Below, piece by piece: positions 51,674 through 61,902 of a stretch of 64,000 nt of DNA; position 1 is the stretch's first letter; every line of letters begins with the position of its first letter. This DNA is from Acinetobacter dispersus (GTDB lineage Bacteria; Pseudomonadota; Gammaproteobacteria; Pseudomonadales; Moraxellaceae), in assembly GCF_009884975.1 (NCBI RefSeq), contig NZ_CP041970.1:2046001-2110000 (forward strand), written 5' to 3'. A program made the translations under genes and the position numbers. The notes under the pieces are model-generated. The model ran no database searches. It was not told the DNA's origin and was given only the letters and a program-made list of their open reading frames with translations.

Positions 51674-52822
51674 TTACTTCGATGCGAGATCAATATCCGC
51701 TTGCATCGACAACCCTACACGCAATGGATGTTCTGCAAGTTCTTTCGGATCAAGGCTGATACGCACAGGTAAACGCTGTACTACTTTAATCCAATTCCCT
51801 GTGGCATTTTGCGCAGGAATCAAGGCAAACGCTGCTCCTGTTCCGCCTGAGAAACCTTGTACTACGCCGTGATAAACCACGTCATCACCATATAAGTCAG
51901 AGCGTAAAGTCACTTTCTGCCCTGCTTTGACTTTCGCCAATTGGCTTTCTTTGTAGTTCGCATCGACATACAGTGCAGAGACAGGCACCACCGACATCAT
52001 CACGGTTCCAGGCGCAACCCGTTGCCCAATCTGAATATTACGGCGCACGATTACACCATCAACAGGCGCACGAATCACCGTACGCTCTAAATCCAATGCG
52101 GCTTGTTCCACATGTGCTTTCGCCACCAATACATCAGGCGTTGAGGCTTCATTCACCCCTTGAATCAAGGCTTCGTTTGCAGCAAAAGTACTTTCAGCCG
52201 CTTTACGGCTTGATGTTGCTTGCGCCAAACCTGCTTGAGCCAAATCCAGACTGGCTTTTGCTGTTGAAACCGCACTTTGTGCCTTGCTTAATTCCTCTTT
52301 AGAGATTGCACCCGATGCAGCCAGTTCATTACGACGATTCAATTCCAATGCAGCGCGATCATAATCGGCTTGTGCTTTGGTCACTTGTGCCTGTGCGCTG
52401 GTGATTTCATCATTACGAACCACAACCTGAGAATTTAAAGAACTGCTATTGGCTTGGCTTTGTTTATATTGACGTTGCGCTTTAGCCAGTTCTGCCTGCG
52501 CTTGTGCCAATTGAATCTTAGCATCACGTTCATCAATACGTACCAATACATCACCTTGTTTGACCTGTTGAGTCTCTTTGACCAAGACTTCAGCCACTTG
52601 CCCACTGACCATTGAGGTAATTTGTGCAGTTTCTGCACCGACATAAGCATTATCGGTACTGACCGAATGATTAAAGAATAACGCCCAAATACCATACAGA
52701 ATTGCAGCGAGAATGAGAATGAGTGCGAAAAATCCGAGGAATTTTTTACGTTTTGCTTTCATTGCATCATCTGATGCCGAATCTGAAGCAGCATCCTGTT
52801 GGTTGGCTTGAGCGTCAGTCAT
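51674..52822 (-). CDS. emrA: EmrA-type membrane-fusion protein
   Basis: 382 residues. An N-terminal cytoplasmic tail (about 1-27) is followed by one membrane helix FLGFFALILILAAILYGIWA (about 29-48). Then come the HlyD-type lipoyl half (SVSTDNAYVGAETAQITSMV), a long coiled-coil hairpin (about 100-220) and the second lipoyl part with DLERTVIRAPVDGVIVRRNI. It bridges the pump EmrB to an outer-membrane channel. It is the first gene of emrAB. The spacer to the divergent regulator gene (52823-53296) holds no gene I can support and only AT-rich promoter-like sequence. Confidence 0.93.
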   Translation of the reverse strand: MTDAQANQQDAASDSASDDAMKAKRKKFLGFFALILILAAILYGIWALFFNHSVSTDNAYVGAETAQITSMVSGQVAEVLVKETQQVKQGDVLVRIDERDAKIQLAQAQAELAKAQRQYKQSQANSSSLNSQVVVRNDEITSAQAQVTKAQADYDRAALELNRRNELAASGAISKEELSKAQSAVSTAKASLDLAQAGLAQATSSRKAAESTFAANEALIQGVNEASTPDVLVAKAHVEQAALDLERTVIRAPVDGVIVRRNIQIGQRVAPGTVMMSVVPVSALYVDANYKESQLAKVKAGQKVTLRSDLYGDDVVYHGVVQGFSGGTGAAFALIPAQNATGNWIKVVQRLPVRISLDPKELAEHPLRVGLSMQADIDLASK

Positions 52823-53296
52823 AAGTTATTCCTGAAAATTAAAGAGATTTTTAACTTTTGGTTTAATCAGCCGATCAGTTTAATTTTGAAAACTTAACTG
52901 AATGTTAAAAAACCAAAAATGAAAAATAAGAACAAAAACCATTTCGCATTTTAACGATAAAAAATCATATGGCGAGATTAAAAAAAATAACTGATGCGTT
53001 CAATTCTTATAAATTGATACTTTAACGATGATAAGAAACTTAAAGTTTGGGTTCTAAGCAAGAGATTTTCGTAATTCTCTCTGATACAGCAATGCTTAAC
53101 ATACCTATAAAGCATGAAGATATATGTGGAATAGGCTTGTGTATTTGGCTGGATTTGTTCTAATGAACTCAGGTGGAATAATGATTTTTTGCACAGCAAC
53201 CCATTCTTCCACGCGAGAAAAACGCGGTCATTTATGGATCAGAATGGCATTTTTCTTGCTGCTAAAACAACAAACACTTCGCTAGGTGAAAGGACG

Positions 53297-54283
53297 ATGA
53301 CATCACTCAGCCAAAATATGGATCTTATCCATCATTCGCATCAGGCCGATTTTGCTCAAGATCTAATGTCAATGATCTGTGGTGAACACCGCTTGGATAC
53401 CCTATGTCGAGAAACACTCGATTTTCATTATGACGGGATTCGTTTACCGCATAAAAAAATGGCGATCGGAACCATCAGTTATGGCGCCAATGTCGCCATC
53501 AATATTGCCAACCTGAAAGCCTATAGCATCAGCCTGCCCTTTCATGGCAAACAAACGCTGAGTATCCGTGGCGCAAAATACCAATCCGACGCACAAACGG
53601 GTTTGATTGTCTCCAATCAGGACTTACAGGATTTGGTCATCAATCAGGACTGTCAAAAATTTCAGGTGGTGATTCCTGAAAACAGCCTGCAATTGGTGCT
53701 GTCTGAACTTCTGAACCAGCCGATTGAAGAAGCCATCGTATTTAACCCTGAAATTTCACTGTCGATGACTGGCTTGATGCAGGCATGGTGGCACAATATT
53801 CAAAACTTTTTACAGTTAAAATCACACTATGCCGACTTTTCCGGCCTACCCATGTTTTCCGAGGACTATGAAAATTTTGTGATTAAAGCCCTGCTGCTGT
53901 CTCAGGAAAATAATTATTCTGCAGCCCTACATGAGCGTTGCAACCGAGGCGAGCCAGCTTATCTACGCAAAGTAAAAGACTTTATCATTCAGCATGCTCA
54001 TGAAGCCCTCAATGCCGAAAGCCTTCACATTTTGGCAGGTGTGTCTAAATCCAAACTCTATGAAGAATTTCAGCAGCATTATGGCCTGAGTCCGATGGCC
54101 TATCTACGTAAATATCGCCTACAGCAAATTTATAAAATATTGAGTAATACTGCCAAGCATCAAAAAATTTCAATCTCCAAACTGGCTTATGACTGGGGTT
54201 TTAATCACCTCAGCCGTTTTGCTCAGGAATATAAAGATGAATTTGGGGAAAAACCAAGTGAAACCCGAAATAAACATGAGTGA
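53297..54283 (+). CDS. AraC-family regulator, likely AntR of the anthranilate genes
   Basis: 328 residues from the ATG at 53297 (MTSLSQNMDLIHH), chosen because GAAAGGA lies directly upstream; a longer open frame to 53189 has no such site. The N-terminal part is the AraC-binding-like-2 domain seen in BenR/XylS/AntR-type regulators. The C-terminal HTH pair reads LHILAGVSKSKLYEEFQQHY and ISISKLAYDWGFNHLSRFAQ. These proteins activate aromatic degradation genes when the substrate is present. It is convergent to the aromatic-acid transporter and stands next to antABC, so anthranilate control is the natural inference. The effector is not proven. Confidence 0.85.
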   Translation: MTSLSQNMDLIHHSHQADFAQDLMSMICGEHRLDTLCRETLDFHYDGIRLPHKKMAIGTISYGANVAINIANLKAYSISLPFHGKQTLSIRGAKYQSDAQTGLIVSNQDLQDLVINQDCQKFQVVIPENSLQLVLSELLNQPIEEAIVFNPEISLSMTGLMQAWWHNIQNFLQLKSHYADFSGLPMFSEDYENFVIKALLLSQENNYSAALHERCNRGEPAYLRKVKDFIIQHAHEALNAESLHILAGVSKSKLYEEFQQHYGLSPMAYLRKYRLQQIYKILSNTAKHQKISISKLAYDWGFNHLSRFAQEYKDEFGEKPSETRNKHE

Positions 54284-54295
54284 ACACTCTTAAAT

Positions 54296-54327
54296 AAAAA
54301 AGCCCAGTCAACATACTGGGCTTTTTT
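54296..54327. terminator. Bidirectional terminator between convergent genes
   Basis: AAAAAAGCCCAGT pairs perfectly with ACTGGGCTTTTTT around a 6-base loop, between the AraC-type gene and the end of the transporter gene. Confidence 0.92.
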
Positions 54328-54332
54328 ATCCA

Positions 54333-55667
54333 TTAACTGGTGCTTAACACGGGTTTGGCTTTGTTGTTCTGACGCATGGCTTTTAAACTCAAGGCAATGA
54401 AAGCAATAAAGGTCGGCAAGGCCAGCAAATAGAAAATTCCGCCAAGGCTGATCTCATAAGTAAAGATATAAGAACCGAAAAATGCCCCAAAGATGGCACC
54501 AACGCGACCAATCCCATGCATCCACGATACCCCAACCGCACGACATTGCGATGGATAAAATAATGCTGCCAAAGGTAATAGAGACGATTGCGCTCCTGTC
54601 AGCAATGCACCAATCAGGAAAATACTAATGCCAAGTAACAAAATGCTTGAGCTAACAAAACCCGCAACGATAAACATGATAAATGCAGTCAGGTAAGCAT
54701 ATTTAATCACCTGAGTTGGATTCAGTTTATCCATATACCAGCCCATGATGATGGCACCAATCACTCCACCAAAGGGGAAAATCGCAGCAATTAAACTAAA
54801 CTGTTGTGTGCTAAAACCTGCTGTTTTTAAAATAGTTGGCATCCAGCTGGTTAGCAAATAGAACACCAACAGGCTCATAAAACAGCACAGCCATAACATC
54901 ACAGAACCCCACAGATATTTGCCTAAAACTGTTTTAACAGGACTTTCACTGCGATCCACATCAAGGTGTGGCAACTCGATTTTAACAGTATCGGTAAATG
55001 CATGACCTTGAATCTTTGCCAGAATCTGTTGCGCTTTGGCTTGCTGCTCTCGTTTGATCAGATAAGGTACCGATTCTGGTAATTTCAGTAATAAAGCCAC
55101 CACGAGGAACAAGGGAATAATCCCACCTAGAATTACCACTTTGGCCCAACCTAAATTTTCCAGTAAATAGGCCGACAACACCCCGCCACAAGAAATGCCT
55201 AGCATAAAGCCACTACCAGCCAGTCCCGTGAGGAAAGCTTTGCGTTTTGCAGGCATATATTCTGAAACAATGGTACTGATATTCGGCATGGCAGCGCCCA
55301 ACCCGACACCCGTGATAAAGCGGTAAATCATCAGGTCTTGTGTAGAAGAAGCAAAACCACACAAGATGGTAAATACGGAAAATAATAAGGTCGTGAATAC
55401 AATCACCCCTTTGCGTCCAAACCGATCTGCCAATGGCCCTGAAATAATTGCACCGATCGACATCCCCACCAGTGCCGCGCTGAGTACAGGTGCCAATTCA
55501 GGCTTGCTGATACCCCAATCATCCAATAAGGCGGGTGCAATAAAACCAATAATTCCTGTATCTAAACCATCGCAAAAAAACACCAAGAAACCCAGTGTAA
55601 ATACCAGCCATTGCAATGGCGATAAGCGGTCACGATTGATTACTGTATTAACATCAACTGTCTTCAT
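54333..55667 (-). CDS. Aromatic-acid:H+ symporter (AAHS family)
   Basis: 444 residues from the ATG at 55667 (MKTVDVNTVINRDRLSPLQW), with AAGGGAATAAAG upstream. It has twelve predicted helices. Family marks are FFCDGLDTGIIGFIAPALLD in helix 1 (the acidic residue needed for aromatic acids), LADRFGRKGVIVFTTLLFS between helices 2 and 3, and FITGVGLGAAMPNISTIVSE. It likely brings anthranilate or benzoate into the cell. It lies downstream of antC on the same strand, with a terminator in between, so it may have its own promoter. BenK- and PcaK-like relatives have similar sequences. Confidence 0.88.
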   Translation of the reverse strand: MKTVDVNTVINRDRLSPLQWLVFTLGFLVFFCDGLDTGIIGFIAPALLDDWGISKPELAPVLSAALVGMSIGAIISGPLADRFGRKGVIVFTTLLFSVFTILCGFASSTQDLMIYRFITGVGLGAAMPNISTIVSEYMPAKRKAFLTGLAGSGFMLGISCGGVLSAYLLENLGWAKVVILGGIIPLFLVVALLLKLPESVPYLIKREQQAKAQQILAKIQGHAFTDTVKIELPHLDVDRSESPVKTVLGKYLWGSVMLWLCCFMSLLVFYLLTSWMPTILKTAGFSTQQFSLIAAIFPFGGVIGAIIMGWYMDKLNPTQVIKYAYLTAFIMFIVAGFVSSSILLLGISIFLIGALLTGAQSSLLPLAALFYPSQCRAVGVSWMHGIGRVGAIFGAFFGSYIFTYEISLGGIFYLLALPTFIAFIALSLKAMRQNNKAKPVLSTS

Positions 55668-55807
55668 CTTTATTCCCTTAAAAGCAAATTCTGTTAAAAC
55701 TTCTGTTGGTTGGATCAATTAAATATCTGCAGTCAATCTCCCCTTCAGAATTATCTGCATGCATCCCATATTTTTAATGTTGAGGATGATGTTTTTGATG
55801 AATGAAA

Positions 55808-55840
55808 AAAGGGATGGTCATTACGATGTTCCATCCCTTT
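55808..55840 (-). terminator. Terminator of antABC
   Basis: AAAGGGATGG and CCATCCCTTT pair over a 13-base loop. The A run on the left reads as T on the minus strand. It lies six bases after the antC stop. Confidence 0.85.
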
Positions 55841-55845
55841 CTCTA

Positions 55846-56892
55846 TTAAGCATCGAGTGCAATACGTGCACTGTTGCTTTGTAAAAACTTCTCGCTATAG
55901 AGACGGTAATTAGTTAATGCTTGCTCATCCAGCCAGCTTTTGACCGCTTCGATCATCGGCGGTGGCCCGCATAAATACATATCAAAAGCCTGTTCTGCCA
56001 GTTGCTCCCGATTCAGATGCTGATGGATATAACCTGTTTTGCCTGTCCACCTATCAGAAGCTTGGGTGACAATGGGTTGATAGTTAAAATGTGGCATCCG
56101 TTCTGCATAGGCCTGTAAACGTGACTGCTCACAGAGGTCGGCTTCCTGATTAACCCCGTAAAACAATTGAATCGCAGGCGCATTGGCTTGCCCGGCAATA
56201 TTGTCCAACATGCCTAAAAAGGCGGATAGACCTGTGCCGCCTGCAATAAAGACCAGTGGTCGTTGCACTTCACGTAAATAAAAACTGCCCAAAGGCGCTT
56301 CCATCATAATGGTTTGACCCACTTGGCAACGCTCACGCAAATAATTGCTCATCACCCCATCAGGTAATAAACGAATTAAAAATTGCAGTTGATTGTCTGG
56401 ATTGGGCCGATTGGCAAAGGAATAAGAACGCCAATCCTCTGTCTCTGGGATCTGCAAACGGGCATATTGACCCGGCAAAAACTCAAGTTGCTTGGCATGG
56501 GCACTGGCATCGACATGCAGGATGGCGGTGGTCTCTGAAACCAGTTCAACTTTAGTCACTTTGCTGGCAATTTTTAAAGTTTCACCTGCATGGCACATCT
56601 CAGAACCATGATCGAAATAAAAGGCAGCATTGGATTTGACCCGCGTTTGGCAAGCCAGCATTTTACGCTCAGCCAAGTCACGCTCGCTCAAAGCATCTTC
56701 ATCGACATATTCCTGTTCATAGATACCAGTTTCGCATTGGCCCTGACAAGTCCCGCACACGCCTTCACGACAATCCAAGGGTAAATTGATGCCCTGACGA
56801 ATTGCAGCATTGAGCAGTAACTCATCCTCTTGAACTGAAATAAAAAAGGTTTTTCCATCGGCAAAATTAAGTGCAACTGAATGTCCCATCAT
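55846..56892 (-). CDS. antC: Anthranilate dioxygenase reductase
   Basis: 348 residues. The N-terminal plant-type ferredoxin domain holds Cys41, Cys46, Cys49 (CREGVCGTC) and Cys81 for a 2Fe-2S cluster. Next comes an FAD domain with WRSYSFANRP, then an NADH domain with FIAGGTGLSAFLGMLD and CGPPPMIEAVKSW. It passes electrons from NADH to the terminal oxygenase AntAB. The second of two successive Met codons (56889) is spaced better to GGGAG. It is the third gene of antABC, nine bases after antB. BenC is very similar, so the choice rests on antA and on the lack of a benD gene. Confidence 0.9.
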   Translation of the reverse strand: MMGHSVALNFADGKTFFISVQEDELLLNAAIRQGINLPLDCREGVCGTCQGQCETGIYEQEYVDEDALSERDLAERKMLACQTRVKSNAAFYFDHGSEMCHAGETLKIASKVTKVELVSETTAILHVDASAHAKQLEFLPGQYARLQIPETEDWRSYSFANRPNPDNQLQFLIRLLPDGVMSNYLRERCQVGQTIMMEAPLGSFYLREVQRPLVFIAGGTGLSAFLGMLDNIAGQANAPAIQLFYGVNQEADLCEQSRLQAYAERMPHFNYQPIVTQASDRWTGKTGYIHQHLNREQLAEQAFDMYLCGPPPMIEAVKSWLDEQALTNYRLYSEKFLQSNSARIALDA

Positions 56893-56901
56893 GATTCTCC
56901 C

Positions 56902-57393
56902 TTAAACATGATAAAAATCTAAGACCGAATCAATTTTGTCATTCAGCAAAATCGTGTGTTGACGGCGGATACGGAATCCTTCTGCCGTAGGTCTTAACAG
57001 ATAAGTGGCATGTCCATAGAAACAACCTTCCAGACCTTGACGGTTATATAACGTGCTCCATCCAACTTTGGCTTCAATCAAACCCTCTGGCAGGGTTTTG
57101 ACCTGTACATTTTGAATGCTGTGCTGCGTGCGAGGTAATGGTGTGGCTGATGCCGCTTTGCCGGTACGAATACGAAACACGCGATCTTCCAGACCTGAGC
57201 GATCTGCATAATAAATATAAGACAAGCCCTGATTTGGATCTTCGACATAACGATGATCATCAATCCATTGCGGAATGTGATATTCGCTATCTTCATCATA
57301 CAGTTCCAGATAGGCATCCCAATCATAGCGATCGCACAGTTCAGACTTCTGATATAAAAATTGTGAAACAGCAAAATGTAATTCAGCAGTCAT
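56902..57393 (-). CDS. antB: Anthranilate dioxygenase small subunit
   Basis: A 163-residue NTF2-like small (beta) subunit of a ring-hydroxylating dioxygenase. DRYDWDAYLELYDEDSEYHI and PQWIDDHRYVEDPNQGLSYI match the family, as do the end strands RIRRQHTILLNDKIDSVLDF. It has no catalytic residues and holds the alpha subunits in the alpha3-beta3 complex. It starts three bases after the antA stop, which suggests coupled translation and equal amounts of both subunits. Length and sequence are normal. Confidence 0.9.
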   Translation of the reverse strand: MTAELHFAVSQFLYQKSELCDRYDWDAYLELYDEDSEYHIPQWIDDHRYVEDPNQGLSYIYYADRSGLEDRVFRIRTGKAASATPLPRTQHSIQNVQVKTLPEGLIEAKVGWSTLYNRQGLEGCFYGHATYLLRPTAEGFRIRRQHTILLNDKIDSVLDFYHV

Positions 57394-57396
57394 GGC

Positions 57397-58812
57397 TTAG
57401 ACCTCCTCTGTTACAGTATCTAACTGGGAGGTAATATCCTGCATTTTTAAGGCCTTGCGATTTAAGCCATCCAGCATTAAACGCTGCCATTGACCGTGCT
57501 GATTGACATACAAGCCTTCATGCGTCAGTTCACGGCCCGTGATCACAGGTTGAATCCCCAAATCCTGTGCATTCTGCGTCAGCTCATAACACCATTTATG
57601 CTGTCCGCGGGAAATATCACTCCATCGCTCCAAACGTGCTTGGAAGCCTTTTTGCTGTTCACGGAACTCCACCAGATCATCAGGTGTACCTAAGCCAGAG
57701 ACATTAAAAAAGTCTTCAAACTGGCGAATGCGGTTACGACGTGCCTCAGTCGACTCACCTTTTACTGCCAGACATTGGCTAATCACTTCAGTTTTATTCC
57801 ACGCCACAGGACGGACTATCCGCAATTGAGAACTGATTTGATCCATGAAGAATAAGCTTGGATATAGGTTTAAATTTCTGAGCCGATGCATCGCCCATTC
57901 AGCACGTTTACTGCCATATTTCTCTACCAGATAAGGCATCACCGTGTCATAGCCAGGACGCACAGCAGGATTTGGCATGTCACTAAATAGAACACTGTGA
58001 CCGTTTTTAAAACTGAACCAGCCATCATCGGTTTGGTTATCTCCCGCACCTAATTTGCTGTAATCCAAGGTATCCATATCATCGCCTTTGGCGGCATTGA
58101 CCTGTTGGCGATGCTGTACCGTTGAGACATAGTTATAGTGCACAGTACTGACATGATAGCCATCTAGACCATTTTCATTTTGCAGCTTCCAGTTTCCTGC
58201 AAAAGTATAGGCAGACTTGCCTTGCAGGACCTCCAATTCACCTGTAGGTGACTGCTCCACCATTAAATCCAGAAAGACTTTGGCATCTCCTAAAAAGTCT
58301 TCAAGGCGATCCGTGGCTTGTGTGTCCAGACTGACAAAGACAAAGCCACGATAACTGGCAATGCGTCCTTGTTTGAGACCACGGCTGGACTTATCAAAAT
58401 CTTCACAATATTCCGCAGGCGCTTTGACTTTGACCAAACGCCCATCAGACTTATAACACCATGCATGGAACGGACAGGTAAAAGTGGATTGATTGCCTTT
58501 GGCCACACGGGTTAAGGTCGCACCACGATGCTCGCAGGCATTGACCATGGCATGCAGTTGACCTTGACCATCACGGCTAATAATCAGCGGTTGTCGTCCA
58601 ATTTGAACAGTTAAAAAATCATGATTATTGGGAATTTCACTTTCGTGGCAGGCGTAGATCCAGACTTTTTCAAAGATCAATTCCATTTCCAAATCGAAAA
58701 GCTCAGCTTCTGTGAACATCTCGCGTGCGATACGGAATACACCCTCTTTCGGGCGAAAATCCAAACATCCTGTGATGAAATCTTGCCATTCTGCAACATT
58801 ACGTGGAGCCAT
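57397..58812 (-). CDS. antA: Anthranilate 1,2-dioxygenase large subunit
   Basis: 471 residues from the ATG at 58812, which has GGAGGAGAT seven bases upstream. The Rieske site is Cys93, His95, Cys113, His116 (NACEHRG and CPFHAW). The mononuclear iron ligands lie in ENGLDGYHVSTVHYNY (two His) and a later Asp. The N-terminus DFRPKEGVFRIAREMFTEAE and KSDGRLVKVKAPAEY match AntA of Acinetobacter rather than BenA. The enzyme turns anthranilate into catechol, CO2 and ammonia, needing no diol dehydrogenase; none is encoded here, which supports the call. It is the first gene of antABC. The 200-bp spacer upstream (58813-59013) should contain the regulator's site; I did not identify one. Confidence 0.92.
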   Translation of the reverse strand: MAPRNVAEWQDFITGCLDFRPKEGVFRIAREMFTEAELFDLEMELIFEKVWIYACHESEIPNNHDFLTVQIGRQPLIISRDGQGQLHAMVNACEHRGATLTRVAKGNQSTFTCPFHAWCYKSDGRLVKVKAPAEYCEDFDKSSRGLKQGRIASYRGFVFVSLDTQATDRLEDFLGDAKVFLDLMVEQSPTGELEVLQGKSAYTFAGNWKLQNENGLDGYHVSTVHYNYVSTVQHRQQVNAAKGDDMDTLDYSKLGAGDNQTDDGWFSFKNGHSVLFSDMPNPAVRPGYDTVMPYLVEKYGSKRAEWAMHRLRNLNLYPSLFFMDQISSQLRIVRPVAWNKTEVISQCLAVKGESTEARRNRIRQFEDFFNVSGLGTPDDLVEFREQQKGFQARLERWSDISRGQHKWCYELTQNAQDLGIQPVITGRELTHEGLYVNQHGQWQRLMLDGLNRKALKMQDITSQLDTVTEEV

Positions 58813-59013
58813 TTTTATCTCCTCCAATCCATAAAAACCTTTTCATGATTGAAGCTTGATTTATGGCTGGACTCTATCCACTTTTTCCAGATCTCTATCC
58901 AGTTTGGGAATTATTTGGGGATTGCTCTATTGCAAGATAATGAAGCCAATTGAGGTGGAAATATTCCTACCTCAATCTGACTTATCGAATGATATTTTAG
59001 GGAAGATAGGCCG

Positions 59014-59811
59014 TTAATTTTTAATCGCCCGTGTTGCCAAAAAGGTTGGCATAAATTGATCCACTAAAAAGCGTGATTGTGGTTGATCATCTTCATAAAA
59101 GCTTTGAATAAGAAAACCTGCGGCCAGTTGCCCCTGAATTAAATCCGTTAGGCTATGTCCAAACACCACTGCCTCACCTGCTTGCAGTTTGGCATTGAGT
59201 GCCTCTGCACCCAGATCTTGAAGATCGGAATAAGGTAATCTATAAATCGGGCGAATCAGCCCCTGTTTGGCATATTCAGGATTGCGATCTGCAATAAAAA
59301 CCACAGGATTATAAAAACTGGCGATCAAAACCCCTTGCGGTTTGAGTACCCGATAGCATTCCCGCCATACCGCTTCAACATCGGCAACATACAGGTTTGA
59401 AATCGGCTGGATGATCAGATCAAATTCAGCATCCTGAAATGCCTGCAAATCACACATATCTCCCTGCACGGTCTTGAGCAAAAGCTCTTCCCGTTCCGCA
59501 ACCATTCGGTCTTGCTGCAATTGTTGATCAGAAAGATCAAAGACCGTAACATTCGCGCCCGCAGCCGCCAACACAGGTGCTTGTTGACCACCTGCAGAGG
59601 CTAAGCACAGAATTTTTTTTCCGACAATATCACCGAGCCATGCTTTGGATAATGGTCTTGGCGTGATATGTAGCTCCCAATCACCATGACGTGCTGCGCG
59701 AATCAGTTCATGACTGACGGGACGTGACCAAGCTTGCTGTTCTCTCGCCTGCTGATCCCAAGCTGCACGATTATGGCTGAGAAAATCGAAATGATGGATT
59801 GGCTTTGCCAT
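59014..59811 (-). CDS. Class I SAM-dependent methyltransferase
   Basis: 265 residues from the ATG at 59811 (MAKPIHHFDFLSHNRAAWDQ), which has GGGAGC seven bases upstream. The SAM-binding core reads KILCLASAGGQQAPVLAAAG (motif I), ANVTVFDLSDQQL with the acidic ribose-binding residue, and AEFDLIIQPISNLYVADVEA. The substrate domain is not specific. It lies upstream of antABC on the same strand but with 201 bp between, so it need not belong to that operon. The substrate is unknown. Confidence 0.85.
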   Translation of the reverse strand: MAKPIHHFDFLSHNRAAWDQQAREQQAWSRPVSHELIRAARHGDWELHITPRPLSKAWLGDIVGKKILCLASAGGQQAPVLAAAGANVTVFDLSDQQLQQDRMVAEREELLLKTVQGDMCDLQAFQDAEFDLIIQPISNLYVADVEAVWRECYRVLKPQGVLIASFYNPVVFIADRNPEYAKQGLIRPIYRLPYSDLQDLGAEALNAKLQAGEAVVFGHSLTDLIQGQLAAGFLIQSFYEDDQPQSRFLVDQFMPTFLATRAIKN

Positions 59812-59937
59812 AATGAAGCTCCCTTTTCTAACGCTTAAATCGTTCAAGATAGAAATACGATATCAATGCGAAAAAAGGAAGCGGAGTTCAGGACAGAAGC
59901 TACTGCCTAAAAGACAGCTGAGCTTGTGCAATCTAAA

Positions 59938-60435
59938 TTAATAGGCATAAGACGCAATCGCAGTTGCAATCGGCTTATCTTCATCATTGACCATGGTCAT
60001 ACGCATGGTGCAACCTTTACGACCTAGACGTAAGGTTTCAGCACGGGCAATAAAATGTTTGCCACGTCCTGGTGCCAGATAATCGACCCGCATATCTACG
60101 GTGGCTAAGCGTGATACTTTTTTGATGGTATCAGGTAAATCTTCTGGTGAGGCGCGGCGATAAAGCTGCTCCATGGCTGCCACACCACCAATACTGTCCA
60201 GAATCGTGGCAGCCACACCACCATGTAAAATCTGAAATGCCAGATTCCCGACCAGTTCGGGCTGCATCTCCACATAGGCTTCAATTTGATCATCGACCAC
60301 TCGCATGACCATGCCACTGTATTTAAAAAATGGACAGGCATTAAATGCCTTACACAGCTGTTTCAAGACCACTTGGTGATCTGCCTTGGCACCTAGCTGA
60401 ATATTCCCAGTCCAGTTTTTCTTTACATCATTCAT
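59938..60435 (-). CDS. PaaI/YiiM-type hotdog thioesterase
   Basis: 165 residues. The hotdog fold signature is FQILHGGVAATILDSIGGVA (about residues 85-104), with VDMRVDYLAPGRGKHFIARA as the central strands. Such enzymes cleave acyl-CoA thioesters in the cytoplasm. It ends 126 bp before the methyltransferase start, with no obvious link in function. It is divergent from hemB, and the 170-bp spacer holds both promoters. The length fits the YiiM-like group. Confidence 0.85.
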   Translation of the reverse strand: MNDVKKNWTGNIQLGAKADHQVVLKQLCKAFNACPFFKYSGMVMRVVDDQIEAYVEMQPELVGNLAFQILHGGVAATILDSIGGVAAMEQLYRRASPEDLPDTIKKVSRLATVDMRVDYLAPGRGKHFIARAETLRLGRKGCTMRMTMVNDEDKPIATAIASYAY

Positions 60436-60560
60436 ACGCGGCCTACACTCAATGGAAAGAATAACTTTCCATTATTTTGCACAAATCTAAAAATATGGGG
60501 CTACAATAGCGGGGTTCTGTAATTGGGTAACAGCGCTAAGCTCTCCCTAGCCTGACTTAA

Positions 60561-61619
<1,059 letters not shown>

Positions 61620-61902
61620 AAGTTATATTTCATCTATCTGAAAATGATAGTATCTACTCCAGAGTCTTGTTGAGCTCTCATCCTTATTTCTGGATTAGCC
61701 TTCGGCTCGACCTACTTTTCTTTCGGGAAAAGTAGGCAAAACCATTGTCATTCGCAAAACCTGTTCACTTCTTACATTTTTCTGATATTGGGGATGTATA
61801 ACAGGACTTCTCTTAGCGTATATCACGCAGGTTGCGAATGACGTCTTCCGTGTAGCAAATTTCAAGATACGTTTTATCTTCGAAACCACTTAAATTAAAG
61901 TT
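61620..61902. repeat. Palindromic intergenic repeat element at 61711-61842
   Basis: Two structures lie side by side. A perfect hairpin CCTACTTTTC-N6-GAAAAGTAGG sits at 61711-61736. A larger inverted repeat has arms GTCATTCGCAA (61747-61757) and TTGCGAATGAC (61832-61842), with ACCTG/CAGGT continuing inward. From memory, similar sequence follows many Acinetobacter genes, so this is probably a dispersed REP-like or MITE-like element. It lies between hemB and thiO and may also end the hemB transcript. There is no coding potential I would trust. Confidence 0.65.

Noticed and set aside
55366..55722. 118-codon plus-strand frame inside the aromatic-acid transporter gene
   Set aside because: A shadow frame of a high-quality MFS gene; no ribosome site and no domain.
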